A stretch of DNA of 8,758 nucleotides from Lachnospiraceae bacterium (GCA_017626435.1 JAGAIR010000044.1:1-8758); one strand, 5' to 3'. Counted from the stretch's first letter, positions 1-6,775 are shown. A program made the numbers and translations. The notes: generated by a model from the letters alone, not told the origin.

Positions 1-722
1 CAAATCGCACTTCCGTCAGCAGCATAAACATGGATTTTGCCGCTTCCTCCGAACCATTTGTAGTCATCATCTTTTTCTGTCACTTCCATATTTGTCTGAT
101 CAACCAACTCTCTGATTCCTCTTTCCACCATATCGAACAATATAATGTCCTCCAGTTCCCTGGTGTGACCATGTAAAATATAATCAGCCCTGTCCTTTAA
201 GAAATCAAGACGCTCCAGATTCTTTAAATACTGTTGTAACGGAAGACAGCCGTCCAGCTGCATCCACAGATGGTGATTCATGCTGTCACCGGGGAAAAGA
301 ATGCGTTCTTCCACAAGCAGAAGGCACAGCTGCCCGGGCGTATGCCCCGGGAGCTCATAGACTTCCACATGCAATCCTCCCAAATCAAACACATCCCCTT
401 CCCTGATTGGATGAAGGGTCGGAACCTTATCCCTCTTTTCAGGAGCAGTAAACATTTCCACAAAAGGCATATCAGCAGGATGCATATAACCTTCCTCAAA
501 GAAATGGTTTCCTCCGATATGATCCGGATGAACGTGAGTATTTATAAGAGTCAGCGGCAATGATGTAATGGACTCAGCCACCGCCTTTACATCTTCGCTG
601 CCATTCATCGTATCGATAACCAACGCTTTCTCTTTTCCAACGATCACATATCCTGACGAATCCCCTTTATCATCCATAAGCCATACATGATCGGTTAATT
701 GCTTTGTTGCTATATTGCCCAT
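1..722 (-). CDS. MBL-fold metallo-hydrolase (partial, C-terminus off the window)
   Basis: Predicted soluble metallo-beta-lactamase-fold hydrolase with a two-metal (usually zinc) active site. The 240 visible residues carry the family motifs in order: THVHPDH at 62-68 (metal ligands H63, H65, D67, H68), PGHTPG at 125-130 (H127), FPGDS at 143-147 (bridging D146) and HGH at 184-186. The reading frame is open to the window edge, so the C-terminus is missing. The ATG at 722 is chosen because AGGAGG (730-735) sits 7 nt upstream. The substrate cannot be read from sequence; the family includes thioesterase-like, glyoxalase II-like and lactonase-like enzymes. No adjacent gene gives metabolic context. 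It may share a transcript with the structured RNA at 937-1037, about 210 nt upstream. Family is confident, substrate unknown. Confidence 0.9.
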   Translation of the reverse strand, partial: MGNIATKQLTDHVWLMDDKGDSSGYVIVGKEKALVIDTMNGSEDVKAVAESITSLPLTLINTHVHPDHIGGNHFFEEGYMHPADMPFVEMFTAPEKRDKVPTLHPIREGDVFDLGGLHVEVYELPGHTPGQLCLLLVEERILFPGDSMNHHLWMQLDGCLPLQQYLKNLERLDFLKDRADYILHGHTRELEDIILFDMVERGIRELVDQTNMEVTEKDDDYKWFGGSGKIHVYAADGSAI

Positions 723-743
723 AATATTTCCTCCTGTAAAAAT

Positions 744-772
744 GGAATTAGTATCTCTGAAATCACAATTCC
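744..772 (-). promoter_or_regulatory. Short inverted repeat just upstream of the MBL-fold gene RBS
   Basis: GGAATT (744-749) and AATTCC (767-772) form a 6-bp inverted repeat with a 17-bp spacer, beginning 8 bp upstream of the Shine-Dalgarno. It could be an operator or chance in AT-rich DNA. I could not identify a convincing promoter between 773 and 933; that stretch shows nothing else recognisable. Confidence 0.2.
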
Positions 773-936
773 TTCTTGGTCAAAGGTTTTAGATAATTCT
801 TTTTTAAGGTTCTTTCATCTCCAAAGAAATATTTTTCTGATTTGAATAATAAATGATTCAGCATTTTAATTCTGTAAGTTTTAATGTACATATTAAATCT
901 GCCACTTGGCCATTAGTTCCTTCATAATTTCTCCAT

Positions 937-966
937 AAAACAAACGTGGCGGGTGTCTTACCCGCC
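937..966 (-). terminator. Intrinsic terminator ending the structured RNA
   Basis: A 7-bp G+C-rich stem GGCGGGT/ACCCGCC (966-960 with 954-948) with a 5-nt loop is followed, after ACG, by TTTGTTTT at 944-937 on the minus strand. The U-tract starts 3 nt after the stem, so efficiency may be moderate. If this is an attenuator, it would control read-through to the MBL-fold gene. Confidence 0.5.
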
Positions 967-1037
967 GTTTGGTGGACCCGGGTCTTTCGACCAGCCCAAA
1001 TACTTAATGCGTTTCCACGCAACAAATTCATATCTAT
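937..1037 (-). ncRNA. Candidate small structured RNA (about 100 nt)
   Basis: Read on the minus strand this segment folds into three compact hairpins. H3 is TGCGT-GGAA-ACGCA (1021-1008). H2 has an outer stem TTTGG/CCAAA (1000-996 with 972-968) and an inner stem GGTC-GAAA-GACC (992-981). H1 is GGCGGGT-AAGAC-ACCCGCC (966-948), followed by a U-rich tract. The H2 and H3 loops are GNRA tetraloops only on the minus strand, which argues for that orientation. A promoter with a perfect TATAAT ends about 7 nt before position 1037, and H1 plus the T-tract forms an intrinsic terminator, giving a self-contained transcript. It does not match any riboswitch, ribozyme or housekeeping RNA consensus I could recall. 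It could be a free-standing sRNA or a terminator-type leader of the MBL-fold gene. Confidence 0.5.
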
Positions 1038-1043
1038 ATTAAT

Positions 1044-1072
1044 ATTATATGTCGCTATATCTCAAAATACAA
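1044..1072 (-). promoter_or_regulatory. Putative sigma-A promoter for the structured RNA
   Basis: On the minus strand, TTGTAT (1072-1067) and a perfect TATAAT (1049-1044) are separated by 17 nt. The -35 box is weak (3 of 6) and the -10 box is consensus. The predicted start near 1037 lies about 16 nt before hairpin H3. Confidence 0.45.
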
Positions 1073-1089
1073 TCAAAAAAGGAAAAACT

Positions 1090-1332
1090 TTATAATCTCT
1101 CCAGCTTCTCTACAATTTTTTCCTTTTCACCACTACCATTTGTCTTAAATCTCAATAGTAGGATTTCATACAGCTCCAATATATGATCTCTTAACAAATC
1201 TTTTGAAGCCTATACTGTACTACCTTTATGATATTCATACCCATCAACTTCAATTGCCAACACAGGCTTTTTCCTGATTCTGTAATAGATCAGAAAATTC
1301 AATTCTTTTACTTCATACACTTGTCCAATCAT
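1090..1332 (-). pseudogene. Relic of the C-terminal nuclease-like domain of a large AAA/helicase-type protein
   Basis: The minus-strand frame reads as a C-terminal fragment with the segments NFLIYYRIRKKPVLAIEVDG, then EYHKGSTV, an in-frame TAG at 1210-1212 (codon 41), then RDHILELYEILLLRFKTNGS and a terminal TAA (1090-1092). The IEVDG...HK...RD..K pattern is what I recall from the PD-(D/E)XK/DUF2726-like C-terminal domain of large AAA-domain (superfamily I helicase-like) proteins common in Lachnospiraceae. Such proteins normally run to many hundreds of residues; here only about 80 codons remain, with a stop immediately upstream (1345-1347) and no N-terminal domains nearby. The remaining frame is otherwise undamaged and the 3' half reads cleanly, suggesting recent decay. 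The family assignment rests on remembered motifs; the pseudogene status is directly visible from the internal stop and truncation. Confidence 0.7.
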
Positions 1333-1346
1333 ACATCTCACCTCTC

Positions 1347-1390
1347 AAAGCGGCGGTGAACATTTCTTTTCTTTATTTCAGCGCCGCTTT
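1347..1390. repeat. Imperfect inverted repeat (14-bp arms)
   Basis: AAAGCGGCGGTGAA (1347-1360) and TTCAGCGCCGCTTT (1377-1390) are complementary except at one position and are separated by a 16-nt A+T-rich loop. The hairpin lies between the methyltransferase stop and the helicase-relic remnant. There is no proper T-tract on either side, so it is a weak terminator candidate for the methyltransferase transcript, or a scar of the rearrangement that left the relic. Confidence 0.5.
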
Positions 1391-1447
1391 ATCGAAGTTT
1401 TTCTCCTATGTTGTCAAAATAAGGGTTTAATTTTGCAATCTAAGCTT

Positions 1448-2236
1448 CTATTTCTTCTGTAAAATATCCAATACATGATTAGACGCCCCTATCAGATCTT
1501 GTCTTTCACATATAGAAAAATGATATTCGATATATTTTTGATATAATGCATCACTCATGCTCTCAATCATATCAGACAAATATCGCGTAGCGCCATCCGT
1601 TGCAATTAATCCGAGCCTTTCTACTGGATATCCTACAGTCAATGACCTAATATCTGACGGACGTACCAATGCAAACGCATCATTTATATTGGCTGTCCAT
1701 GTGAAATCTTCGGAAAGTAACCCTTTCTGATAGTCATCCCAAAGCGTACTTTGTCCAAAGCAATATTGCAAAACAGTGGCTTCATTTAAACAATAGGCTA
1801 TCATGATAATGCCTCCCCTTTTTGTAATACGGATTGCTTCTTCTAATGCTTTTCGCTTATGTTCTTCACTAAAAAGATGATACATAGGTCCCAAAGAAAG
1901 TGTTATGTCCATGCTTTCGTCCGATATACATTCAAGATTCATGGCATTTCCCTGAATAATCTGAATAGAATCTATATTCTGAACTTTATTCATAAATACT
2001 TCGATGTTTCGTTTTACCAACTCAATCGCTGTTACTTGATATCCTTCTTTTGCTAATTCAAGTGAATATCGTCCAGTTCCTGCACCAATCTCTATAATTT
2101 TCATCCCTGGTTTCAGATATTTATGAACATATTTCATAGTAGTTATGTATTCCACATATCCTTGTCTATCATTTAAGCGTTTGTCTTCATCATATTTTTG
2201 ATAAAATGCATTTACAATATTGTTTTCCTTCATCAT
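1448..2236 (-). CDS. Class I SAM-dependent methyltransferase
   Basis: A 262-residue cytosolic protein with a Rossmann-type methyltransferase core. Visible motifs: SAM-binding motif I IIEIGAGTG at 47-55, an acidic residue ending strand 2 (E72 in TAIEL), GNAMNL at 96-101, motif IV region ITLSLGPMYHL at 111-121, and the post-motif HKRKALEEAIRITKRGG at 126-142. The C-terminal third (about 150-262) probably forms the substrate lid and gives no clue to the methyl acceptor. The start is the first of two adjacent ATGs; GGGAGG (2243-2248) is 6 nt before it, and the second ATG is also possible. The gene is more A+T-rich by eye than guaA, compatible with separate acquisition. It has its own promoter (2360-2388) and an intrinsic terminator inside its leader, so expression is probably attenuated. 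It lies downstream of an ABC exporter, so resistance or product modification is conceivable but unproven. Confidence 0.9.
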   Translation of the reverse strand: MMKENNIVNAFYQKYDEDKRLNDRQGYVEYITTMKYVHKYLKPGMKIIEIGAGTGRYSLELAKEGYQVTAIELVKRNIEVFMNKVQNIDSIQIIQGNAMNLECISDESMDITLSLGPMYHLFSEEHKRKALEEAIRITKRGGIIMIAYCLNEATVLQYCFGQSTLWDDYQKGLLSEDFTWTANINDAFALVRPSDIRSLTVGYPVERLGLIATDGATRYLSDMIESMSDALYQKYIEYHFSICERQDLIGASNHVLDILQKK

Positions 2237-2269
2237 TCTCTTCCTCCCATCACATTAATAGCGACTACA

Positions 2270-2320
2270 TCAGTGCATACAAACAAAAAAGTGCCATAAT
2301 ATTGTGAACCACAACATCAT
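2270..2320 (-). CDS. Possible leader peptide in the methyltransferase 5' leader
   Basis: A 16-codon minus-strand frame, MMLWFTILWHFFVCMH, starts just after the 5' arm of the leader terminator and runs through its apical stem and whole 3' arm, ending in TGA 34 nt before the methyltransferase ATG. A ribosome stalled or moving on it would open the terminator, the usual logic of leader-peptide attenuation. Against it, there is no convincing Shine-Dalgarno upstream (only GGTAG far away) and such a short frame can arise by chance. The hydrophobic, Trp/Phe-rich content is noted without interpretation. Confidence 0.25.
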   Translation of the reverse strand: MMLWFTILWHFFVCMH

Positions 2321-2330
2321 CGGCACTTTT
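2281..2330 (-). terminator. Intrinsic terminator/attenuator in the methyltransferase leader
   Basis: On the minus strand AAAAGTGCC (2330-2322) pairs with GGCACTTTT (2295-2287), enclosing a second stem ATGTTGTG/CACAATAT (8 pairs, one G-U) with a 3-nt loop. The two stems are separated by a small internal loop. TTTTTTGTTTGT follows the stem. It lies downstream of the 2360-2388 promoter and upstream of the methyltransferase start, so it can act as an attenuator as well as ending read-through from the ABC operon. A small hairpin AAACT-GGT-AGTTT (2343-2331) directly precedes it. Confidence 0.8.
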
Positions 2331-2359
2331 AAACTACCAGTTTGTATTAATTTTAAGCA

Positions 2360-2388
2360 ATTGTAACATGACAACAAAAAGACGTCAA
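2360..2388 (-). promoter_or_regulatory. Sigma-A promoter of the methyltransferase gene
   Basis: TTGACG (2388-2383) and TACAAT (2365-2360) on the minus strand are separated by exactly 17 nt; each box matches consensus at 5 of 6 positions. The predicted start is near 2353, giving a leader of about 115 nt that contains the attenuator. Confidence 0.75.
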
Positions 2389-2456
2389 TAGCAATGATAA
2401 ACAAAATAAACTAAACAAAATAACCATATTTTCCGTACTGTTCAAATTAATTAGTG

Positions 2457-2485
2457 TCTGTAAATATCCTACGATAATAGGTCAA
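2457..2485 (-). promoter_or_regulatory. Weaker second promoter candidate upstream of the methyltransferase
   Basis: TTGACC (2485-2480) and TACAGA (2462-2457) on the minus strand have a 17-nt spacer. The -35 box is good and the -10 box poor (3 of 6). It is much less convincing than 2360-2388. Confidence 0.25.
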
Positions 2486-2503
2486 CAAATTTTATCACAC
2501 CAA

Positions 2504-4384
2504 TCAATCTCCCACTTCATAGTATTGTGCCTGTGCATTCCACAGCCTGTAATACATTCCGGTCTTATCGCTCACCAACACATCATGGCTACCGCGCTGA
2601 ATCAGCCTGCCTGCGTGGAATACTGCGATATCATCGCAGAAGCGGCAGGAAGATAATCGATGTGAGATGAATACGGCTGACTTTTCCCCTATCATATGAT
2701 TCATTCTGCTATATACATCGAACTCTGCGATCGGATCAAGCGCTGCTGTAGGCTCGTCAAGTATAATGAATGGCGCATCTTTATATAAAGCTCTTGCCAG
2801 CGCAATCTTCTGCGCCTCTCCGCCCGAAATATCAACACCTTTCTCATCAAAGTTCCTGTACAATACTGTCAAAAGTCCATGCGGCAGTTTGTCAAAACGC
2901 ATTCCGAAACCTGCGTCGCGAAGGCACTGCTCCGCTTTGCCTGAATCTACGTTCAGGCTGCCGGCAACATTTTGCCCCAGTCCAAAAGAGAGCAGCTTAA
3001 AATCCTGGAACACAACGGAAAACATCTGCATATACTCTTGATAATTGTATTTTCGTATGTCGATTCCATTCAGCAGTATCTCCCCTTCAGTTGGATCATA
3101 CAGACGACACAGCAGTTTGATAAAAGTAGTCTTTCCGCTTCCGTTCATACCCACTATAGCCAGCCTCTGCCCTGCGCAGAACCTCATCGATACATTGCGT
3201 AATACATACTTCTCCTGACCTGAATACTTAAATGAGACATTGCGAAATTCAATCTCATATCCTTCCCCTTTATTTTGAGCGATAGCCGTATCCCCCTGCT
3301 CCATTTTATTGGGTATGTCTAAAAACTCAAACACAGTACGTAGAAAAGAAGTGTTATTCTTCAAATCACCTAATGTCTCAATCAACATGGACAAGCCGCC
3401 GGATAATGCGATAATGGCGCTCACATATTGCACAATCCGACCCACGCCAAAGGCTCCTCCCAGTGCTTTCAGGCAAACAAAGATATAGACCACTCCCACA
3501 AATATCTGTGAAACTGCCCCGGACAGAGCCTGATATCCTCCCATAGGTCCTCTTGATGCTTTAGCCAGCTTTGAGGAAGGAATAAATGGATTATACTTTT
3601 TCAAATTGTTTCTGCTCAGAATATCCTGCCGATAGATACGCACATCCAAAGCTTTCGAACGGTCATTTCCGAGATCACCCAGCCAAAACCCGAAAAGGCG
3701 ATTCCCCAGTTTGTTTTCGTCCCCATACTTTACCCAGTAGGAACCCGCTTTGACAGATAACAGAGGTGCCGCAAACGTGACGCCAAACATAACCGCAATA
3801 ATAAGCAGTATAAAAACAGGATGATTAAGTATCTTCAAATTACCGCTGTCCGGCGAGACCGGCAACAGGAATAGTGATGACGTTAACAGGATCGCGCTGA
3901 CCATGGACGTAACGGACTTGATGATTGCCTCAAAACTATAGATAAGCTTATATAGTCCCCAGCCTCCTGAGTCAGTATTTTGCCATATCCGGGATCGAAG
4001 CTCCTGTACATGGCCGTCATCCATATCCGCAAAATCCATTGACAGCAGCTTTTCAATGAACACTTTATTCTGGGTATGCCAAAGACAAGATAACTGAACA
4101 TTCTTCCACCTGGTCAATCCTGCACAGAACAGTGAAAGCCCCGCGGTTGTGCTCATCAAGGCCAGCACATATACCGTAAGCCTCTGCGGATTACGCCCTC
4201 CGGCAATCTCATCGATAAGACGTGCCAACAGCCAAATATCCATATAAGGCGTCATGGCTTCAGCACTCCCACATATCAGTACAGAAAGCAGCAAATGAGG
4301 ATTCTCTCCCCACCAGACCTTAAATCCGCGGAAAGACAACTGTACCATTTCTTTAAAAGAAACTGAAGATTTACTTTTTCTCAT
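2504..4384 (-). CDS. ABC exporter half-subunit (fused membrane and ATPase domains), second of pair
   Basis: A 626-residue ABC transporter with an N-terminal six-helix membrane domain (hydrophobic stretches near 31-58, 70-92, 150-175, 188-210, 288-308 and 318-335) and a C-terminal nucleotide-binding domain. Motifs: Walker A GMNGSGKTT at 412-420, Q-loop Q460, signature ISGGE at 519-523, Walker B FIILDEPTAALD at 539-550, and H-loop H575 in ISHRLSS. All catalytic residues for ATP hydrolysis are present. The signature ends in E rather than the usual Q. The ATG at 4384 is preferred: GGAGGAG (4391-4397) is 6 nt upstream and the start overlaps the previous gene by only 14 nt; an in-frame ATG at 4456 would extend 24 residues into the upstream gene without its own RBS. 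The overlap implies translational coupling and probably a heterodimer with the upstream subunit. No peptidase domain is present; the substrate is unknown. Confidence 0.93.
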   Translation of the reverse strand: MRKSKSSVSFKEMVQLSFRGFKVWWGENPHLLLSVLICGSAEAMTPYMDIWLLARLIDEIAGGRNPQRLTVYVLALMSTTAGLSLFCAGLTRWKNVQLSCLWHTQNKVFIEKLLSMDFADMDDGHVQELRSRIWQNTDSGGWGLYKLIYSFEAIIKSVTSMVSAILLTSSLFLLPVSPDSGNLKILNHPVFILLIIAVMFGVTFAAPLLSVKAGSYWVKYGDENKLGNRLFGFWLGDLGNDRSKALDVRIYRQDILSRNNLKKYNPFIPSSKLAKASRGPMGGYQALSGAVSQIFVGVVYIFVCLKALGGAFGVGRIVQYVSAIIALSGGLSMLIETLGDLKNNTSFLRTVFEFLDIPNKMEQGDTAIAQNKGEGYEIEFRNVSFKYSGQEKYVLRNVSMRFCAGQRLAIVGMNGSGKTTFIKLLCRLYDPTEGEILLNGIDIRKYNYQEYMQMFSVVFQDFKLLSFGLGQNVAGSLNVDSGKAEQCLRDAGFGMRFDKLPHGLLTVLYRNFDEKGVDISGGEAQKIALARALYKDAPFIILDEPTAALDPIAEFDVYSRMNHMIGEKSAVFISHRLSSCRFCDDIAVFHAGRLIQRGSHDVLVSDKTGMYYRLWNAQAQYYEVGD

Positions 4385-6227
4385 TTTCCACTCCTCCTTC
4401 CCGATAATATCTGCTTTGAATCTCAAAGAGATCCGCATAGTGCCCATTTCGGGCAATTAATTCATCATGTGTCCCCTCTTCATCGATACCCCCTTCTGCA
4501 ATCAATATGATACGATCACAAAATCTGGTAGAGGCAAGGCGATGTGAAATATAGATAGCCATCCGCCCATCCGTGAGTTCGCTGTACTTGTTATATATTT
4601 CACTCTCAGCGATTGGATCGAGGGCAGAAGTCGGCTCATCCAGAACAATGATCGGAGCATTTTTATAGAGAGCCCGGGCCAGCATTAACCGCTGCAATTC
4701 TCCTCCCGACAGATCAATGCCGTCTTCAAACACCCTGCCTATGTGTGTCTCCACATCCTTAGGCAGGCTGTCGATTTTCTCCGTGAGCCCAGCCTGATCG
4801 ATGCATCGCTTCATTAGCGACCTGTTGATATTTACATCAGTCTGCGCGATATTCTCAGCAATCGTCACATCAAGAACCGAAAAGTCCTGAAATACTGCGG
4901 AAAACAGCCTGTAATAATCCCGACGATTGTACATTCTGATATCGGTGTCATTTAACAACACTTTTCCTTCCGTGGGATCCAGAAATCCGCATATAAGTTT
5001 AATAAGTGTCGTTTTTCCGGCACCGTTCAGGCCGACAATCGCCAGCTTCTCTCCCGGCCTGATCGTCAGATTGATATGAGTCAGTGTGTTCTTCTCAGCC
5101 TCCGGATAGCGGAAAGAGACATCCTGCAACTCAATCCAATAAGGAATACTGATATCTGGAATTATAGGGATACCTTCCTCCATTTTAAATGATTCGGGAT
5201 AATCCAGAAATTCTCGAACTGCGGAGATATCAAGGCTTTGTTTCCAAAGGGTGGCAAAATCGGTCATGATCTTTCCTATGCCGCCGGTAAAAGCATTCAC
5301 TGTATTGAAAAAGAGCACAAACTGCGCAGCGGACAATTCCCCCTTAAGTACAGCCCCAATCAGAAAAAAATAGACCATGCCGTTTCTCATAAACGTAAGT
5401 ATTACATCTATAACATTGCCCCAAATGCAGACACGTTCCCCTTTGGCAACAAAGCCACGATACAGACCCAGCATACTGCTATATACATCTTCTATCCAAT
5501 CACGCATTCCAAAAATACGGACATCCTTTGCCAATGTATAATCCCTGGATCTTTCGCTGAGATAATTCATGCGACGAGAATATTCCGACTCTTCATCTCT
5601 GTGCCGGTATCTCCAGCCACCTAAATAATTGCTCACTGAAAAGCTGAAAACGGTAGTGACCAACACGGCAATGATCATGAGTGGATTAAGCGTTGAAAGC
5701 AAAGAGAGATAAACAATAAATTCAACTGTGTTTTTTAACAGATTCATCAAGGTAGTCCAAATAGCTTCCGTGGCAGCTGTGTTGCTGGTAACAAGCATGG
5801 AAGCTTTATCCATTTTCTTTCTAACATTCTGATCCTCAATATCCGGATACGACATGGTCAATGCTTTATTCTGGATCATAGCTCCGATGGTGAGGCGAAC
5901 TTCAATACGCCCAAACTGTGAACACGATGAGAAGTACGACCCGGCTGCGCTGAGCAGCAGCAAAACTCCCGTAAACAAAAGTATGATTACAGTAAGTTTT
6001 ATAGCAGAAACTTCAGCTTCAACAGCTCCAAGTATAGACGGCACAATAAATAGCTGTGTAAGACTGAGCAGAATTGCAACTGCAGTCATTGTCAAACCAA
6101 GAAAAATTACGCTACGGCGCTGTCTCCATGCAAGCGATATCATATAGGCAATGTTCTGTCCCAAACTGTAAGCAGGCTTTTGCTTCTTTCGCTTAGCAGT
6201 GTCCCGCATCATTGATGAAATTGACAT
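4371..6227 (-). CDS. ABC exporter half-subunit (fused membrane and ATPase domains), first of pair
   Basis: A 618-residue ABC exporter half-transporter: a membrane domain in roughly the first 340 residues (hydrophobic segments near 40-62, 79-97, 168-200, 270-295 and 298-320), then an ATPase domain. Motifs: Walker A GLNGAGKTT at 399-407, Q-loop Q447 in VFQDF, signature LSGGE at 506-510, Walker B IIVLDEPTSALD at 526-537, and H-loop H562. The ATP sites look competent, with the same Q-to-E change in the signature as its partner. The ATG at 6227 is chosen because GGGAGG (6235-6240) lies 7 nt upstream; the in-frame ATG at 6242 lies on the wrong side of that site. The proteins are of near-equal length and the genes overlap by 14 nt, so the two very likely form one heterodimeric exporter. 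The 98 bp before the RBS contain no promoter I trust (a TAAAAT with a poor -35 at best), so it may be expressed by read-through from the regulator gene. Confidence 0.93.
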   Translation of the reverse strand: MSISSMMRDTAKRKKQKPAYSLGQNIAYMISLAWRQRRSVIFLGLTMTAVAILLSLTQLFIVPSILGAVEAEVSAIKLTVIILLFTGVLLLLSAAGSYFSSCSQFGRIEVRLTIGAMIQNKALTMSYPDIEDQNVRKKMDKASMLVTSNTAATEAIWTTLMNLLKNTVEFIVYLSLLSTLNPLMIIAVLVTTVFSFSVSNYLGGWRYRHRDEESEYSRRMNYLSERSRDYTLAKDVRIFGMRDWIEDVYSSMLGLYRGFVAKGERVCIWGNVIDVILTFMRNGMVYFFLIGAVLKGELSAAQFVLFFNTVNAFTGGIGKIMTDFATLWKQSLDISAVREFLDYPESFKMEEGIPIIPDISIPYWIELQDVSFRYPEAEKNTLTHINLTIRPGEKLAIVGLNGAGKTTLIKLICGFLDPTEGKVLLNDTDIRMYNRRDYYRLFSAVFQDFSVLDVTIAENIAQTDVNINRSLMKRCIDQAGLTEKIDSLPKDVETHIGRVFEDGIDLSGGELQRLMLARALYKNAPIIVLDEPTSALDPIAESEIYNKYSELTDGRMAIYISHRLASTRFCDRIILIAEGGIDEEGTHDELIARNGHYADLFEIQSRYYREGGVENEKK

Positions 6228-6320
6228 TACACTTCCTCCCATAATAATATTTTTTGTTTTATTATTTTAGTGAAAGCAGAACACAACTACCAGTAGCGAG
6301 AACAGTTATAATCAATCTCA

Positions 6321-6355
6321 CCAAAAAGGCGCCTGCCAATTACAGCAAGCGCCTT
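6321..6355 (-). terminator. Intrinsic terminator after the CD3324-family gene
   Basis: On the minus strand AAGGCGC (6355-6349) pairs with GCGCCTT (6332-6326) across a 16-nt loop, and the 3' arm runs into TTTTTGG (to 6321). It begins 5 nt after the regulator's stop codon and would partly or fully separate the regulator from the ABC genes. The T-tract is short, so read-through is plausible. Confidence 0.65.
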
Positions 6356-6359
6356 ACCA

Positions 6360-6617
6360 TTATCCGTATATTATTTTTTTAATAGTGCTATATGCCAGAT
6401 TATATTTTTCCGCCAGTGCCTCTATGGAAGAACCTTCTTTATAAAGTCTTTGGATCTCCTTGTTACGTTCAAGATAAAACAAACGTGAACCGCTGGCAGT
6501 TCCCCATCCCATTTTGTTTGATGCTTTTGGAATATAAAGCACATCCCCATCAATATAGGTTTGAAGCTGCCTTAATAATTTTTCCGGCAATATTTCTGCT
6601 GCATTTACATATTTCAT
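6360..6617 (-). CDS. CD3324-family small helix-turn-helix protein (Mor-activator-like)
   Basis: An 85-residue basic protein. The N-terminus MKYVNAAEILPEKLLRQLQ and the stretch around 20-30 (YIDGDVLYIP) match the clostridial CD3324 family as I recall it, which has distant similarity to the phage Mu Mor transcription activator. A helix-turn-helix is visible at about 62-83 (SIEALAEKYNLAYSTIKKII), preceded by a charged helix (50-60, ERNKEIQRLYK). It is probably a DNA-binding regulator, but its targets are unknown; the ABC genes immediately downstream are the obvious candidates. The ATG at 6617 is chosen because AAGGAG (6626-6631) is 8 nt away; an in-frame GTG two codons upstream is too close to the Shine-Dalgarno. 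The gene has a long structured leader (about 250 nt) from the promoter at 6878-6906. Confidence 0.8.
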   Translation of the reverse strand: MKYVNAAEILPEKLLRQLQTYIDGDVLYIPKASNKMGWGTASGSRLFYLERNKEIQRLYKEGSSIEALAEKYNLAYSTIKKIIYG

Positions 6618-6662
6618 TCTCACCGCTCCTTATCTATCTTTAAATAAATAAAGTGCAGAAAC

Positions 6663-6724
6663 AGCAGAACATATAGTGTTATTCGCCCATACAGAATTCT
6701 ATATGTCTGCTATTCTGCATGGGC
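6663..6724 (-). promoter_or_regulatory. Interleaved inverted repeats in the CD3324-family gene leader
   Basis: Two long complementary pairs interlock. Arm pair 1 is GCCCATGCAGAAT (6724-6712, minus strand) with ATTCTGTATGGGC (6697-6685), 13 positions with a single G-U as minus-strand RNA. Arm pair 2 is AGCAGACATATAG (6711-6699), which fills the loop of pair 1, with CTATATGTTCTGCT (6676-6663), 13 pairs with one bulged U. Both cannot easily form at once except as a pseudoknot, so this looks like a two-state RNA switch or a complex operator. The single imperfection in pair 1 is tolerated only in the minus-strand transcript, which supports function as RNA. Confidence 0.55.
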
Positions 6725-6775
6725 AAAAGTTTTCTGGACTCCATTTCTGAATAAAATCCGCATTTTCCGTCTCAC
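6710..6775 (-). CDS. Very short ORF with strong Shine-Dalgarno in the regulator leader
   Basis: A 21-codon minus-strand frame beginning GTG (MRRKMRILFR...) and ending in TAG at 6710-6712. AAGGAGGG (6787-6794) lies about 12 nt upstream of the GTG, a rather long spacing; an internal ATG at 6763 is too distant. The product is small and basic, with no recognisable family. The last codons overlap the 5' arm of the interleaved hairpins, so its translation would interfere with that fold. It could be a leader peptide, the truncated start of a lost gene, or chance; the purine-rich Shine-Dalgarno is the main argument for it. Confidence 0.3.
   Translation of the reverse strand: MRRKMRILFRNGVQKTFAHAE

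Noticed and set aside
270..563. Plus-strand open frame of 97 codons near the left end
   Set aside because: Antisense to the MBL-fold hydrolase gene, whose motifs are clear on the minus strand.
937..1021. Cobalamin riboswitch suggested by the string ACCCGCCAC
   Set aside because: The other conserved blocks (including a B12 box) and their order are absent, and the segment is too short.
4385..4456. A longer N-terminus for the second ABC subunit starting at 4456
   Set aside because: It would overlap the upstream gene by 86 nt and lacks an RBS, while the ATG at 4384 has GGAGGAG at ideal spacing.
5238..5624. Plus-strand open frame of 128 codons
   Set aside because: Antisense to the first ABC subunit, low-complexity composition, no ribosome binding site.
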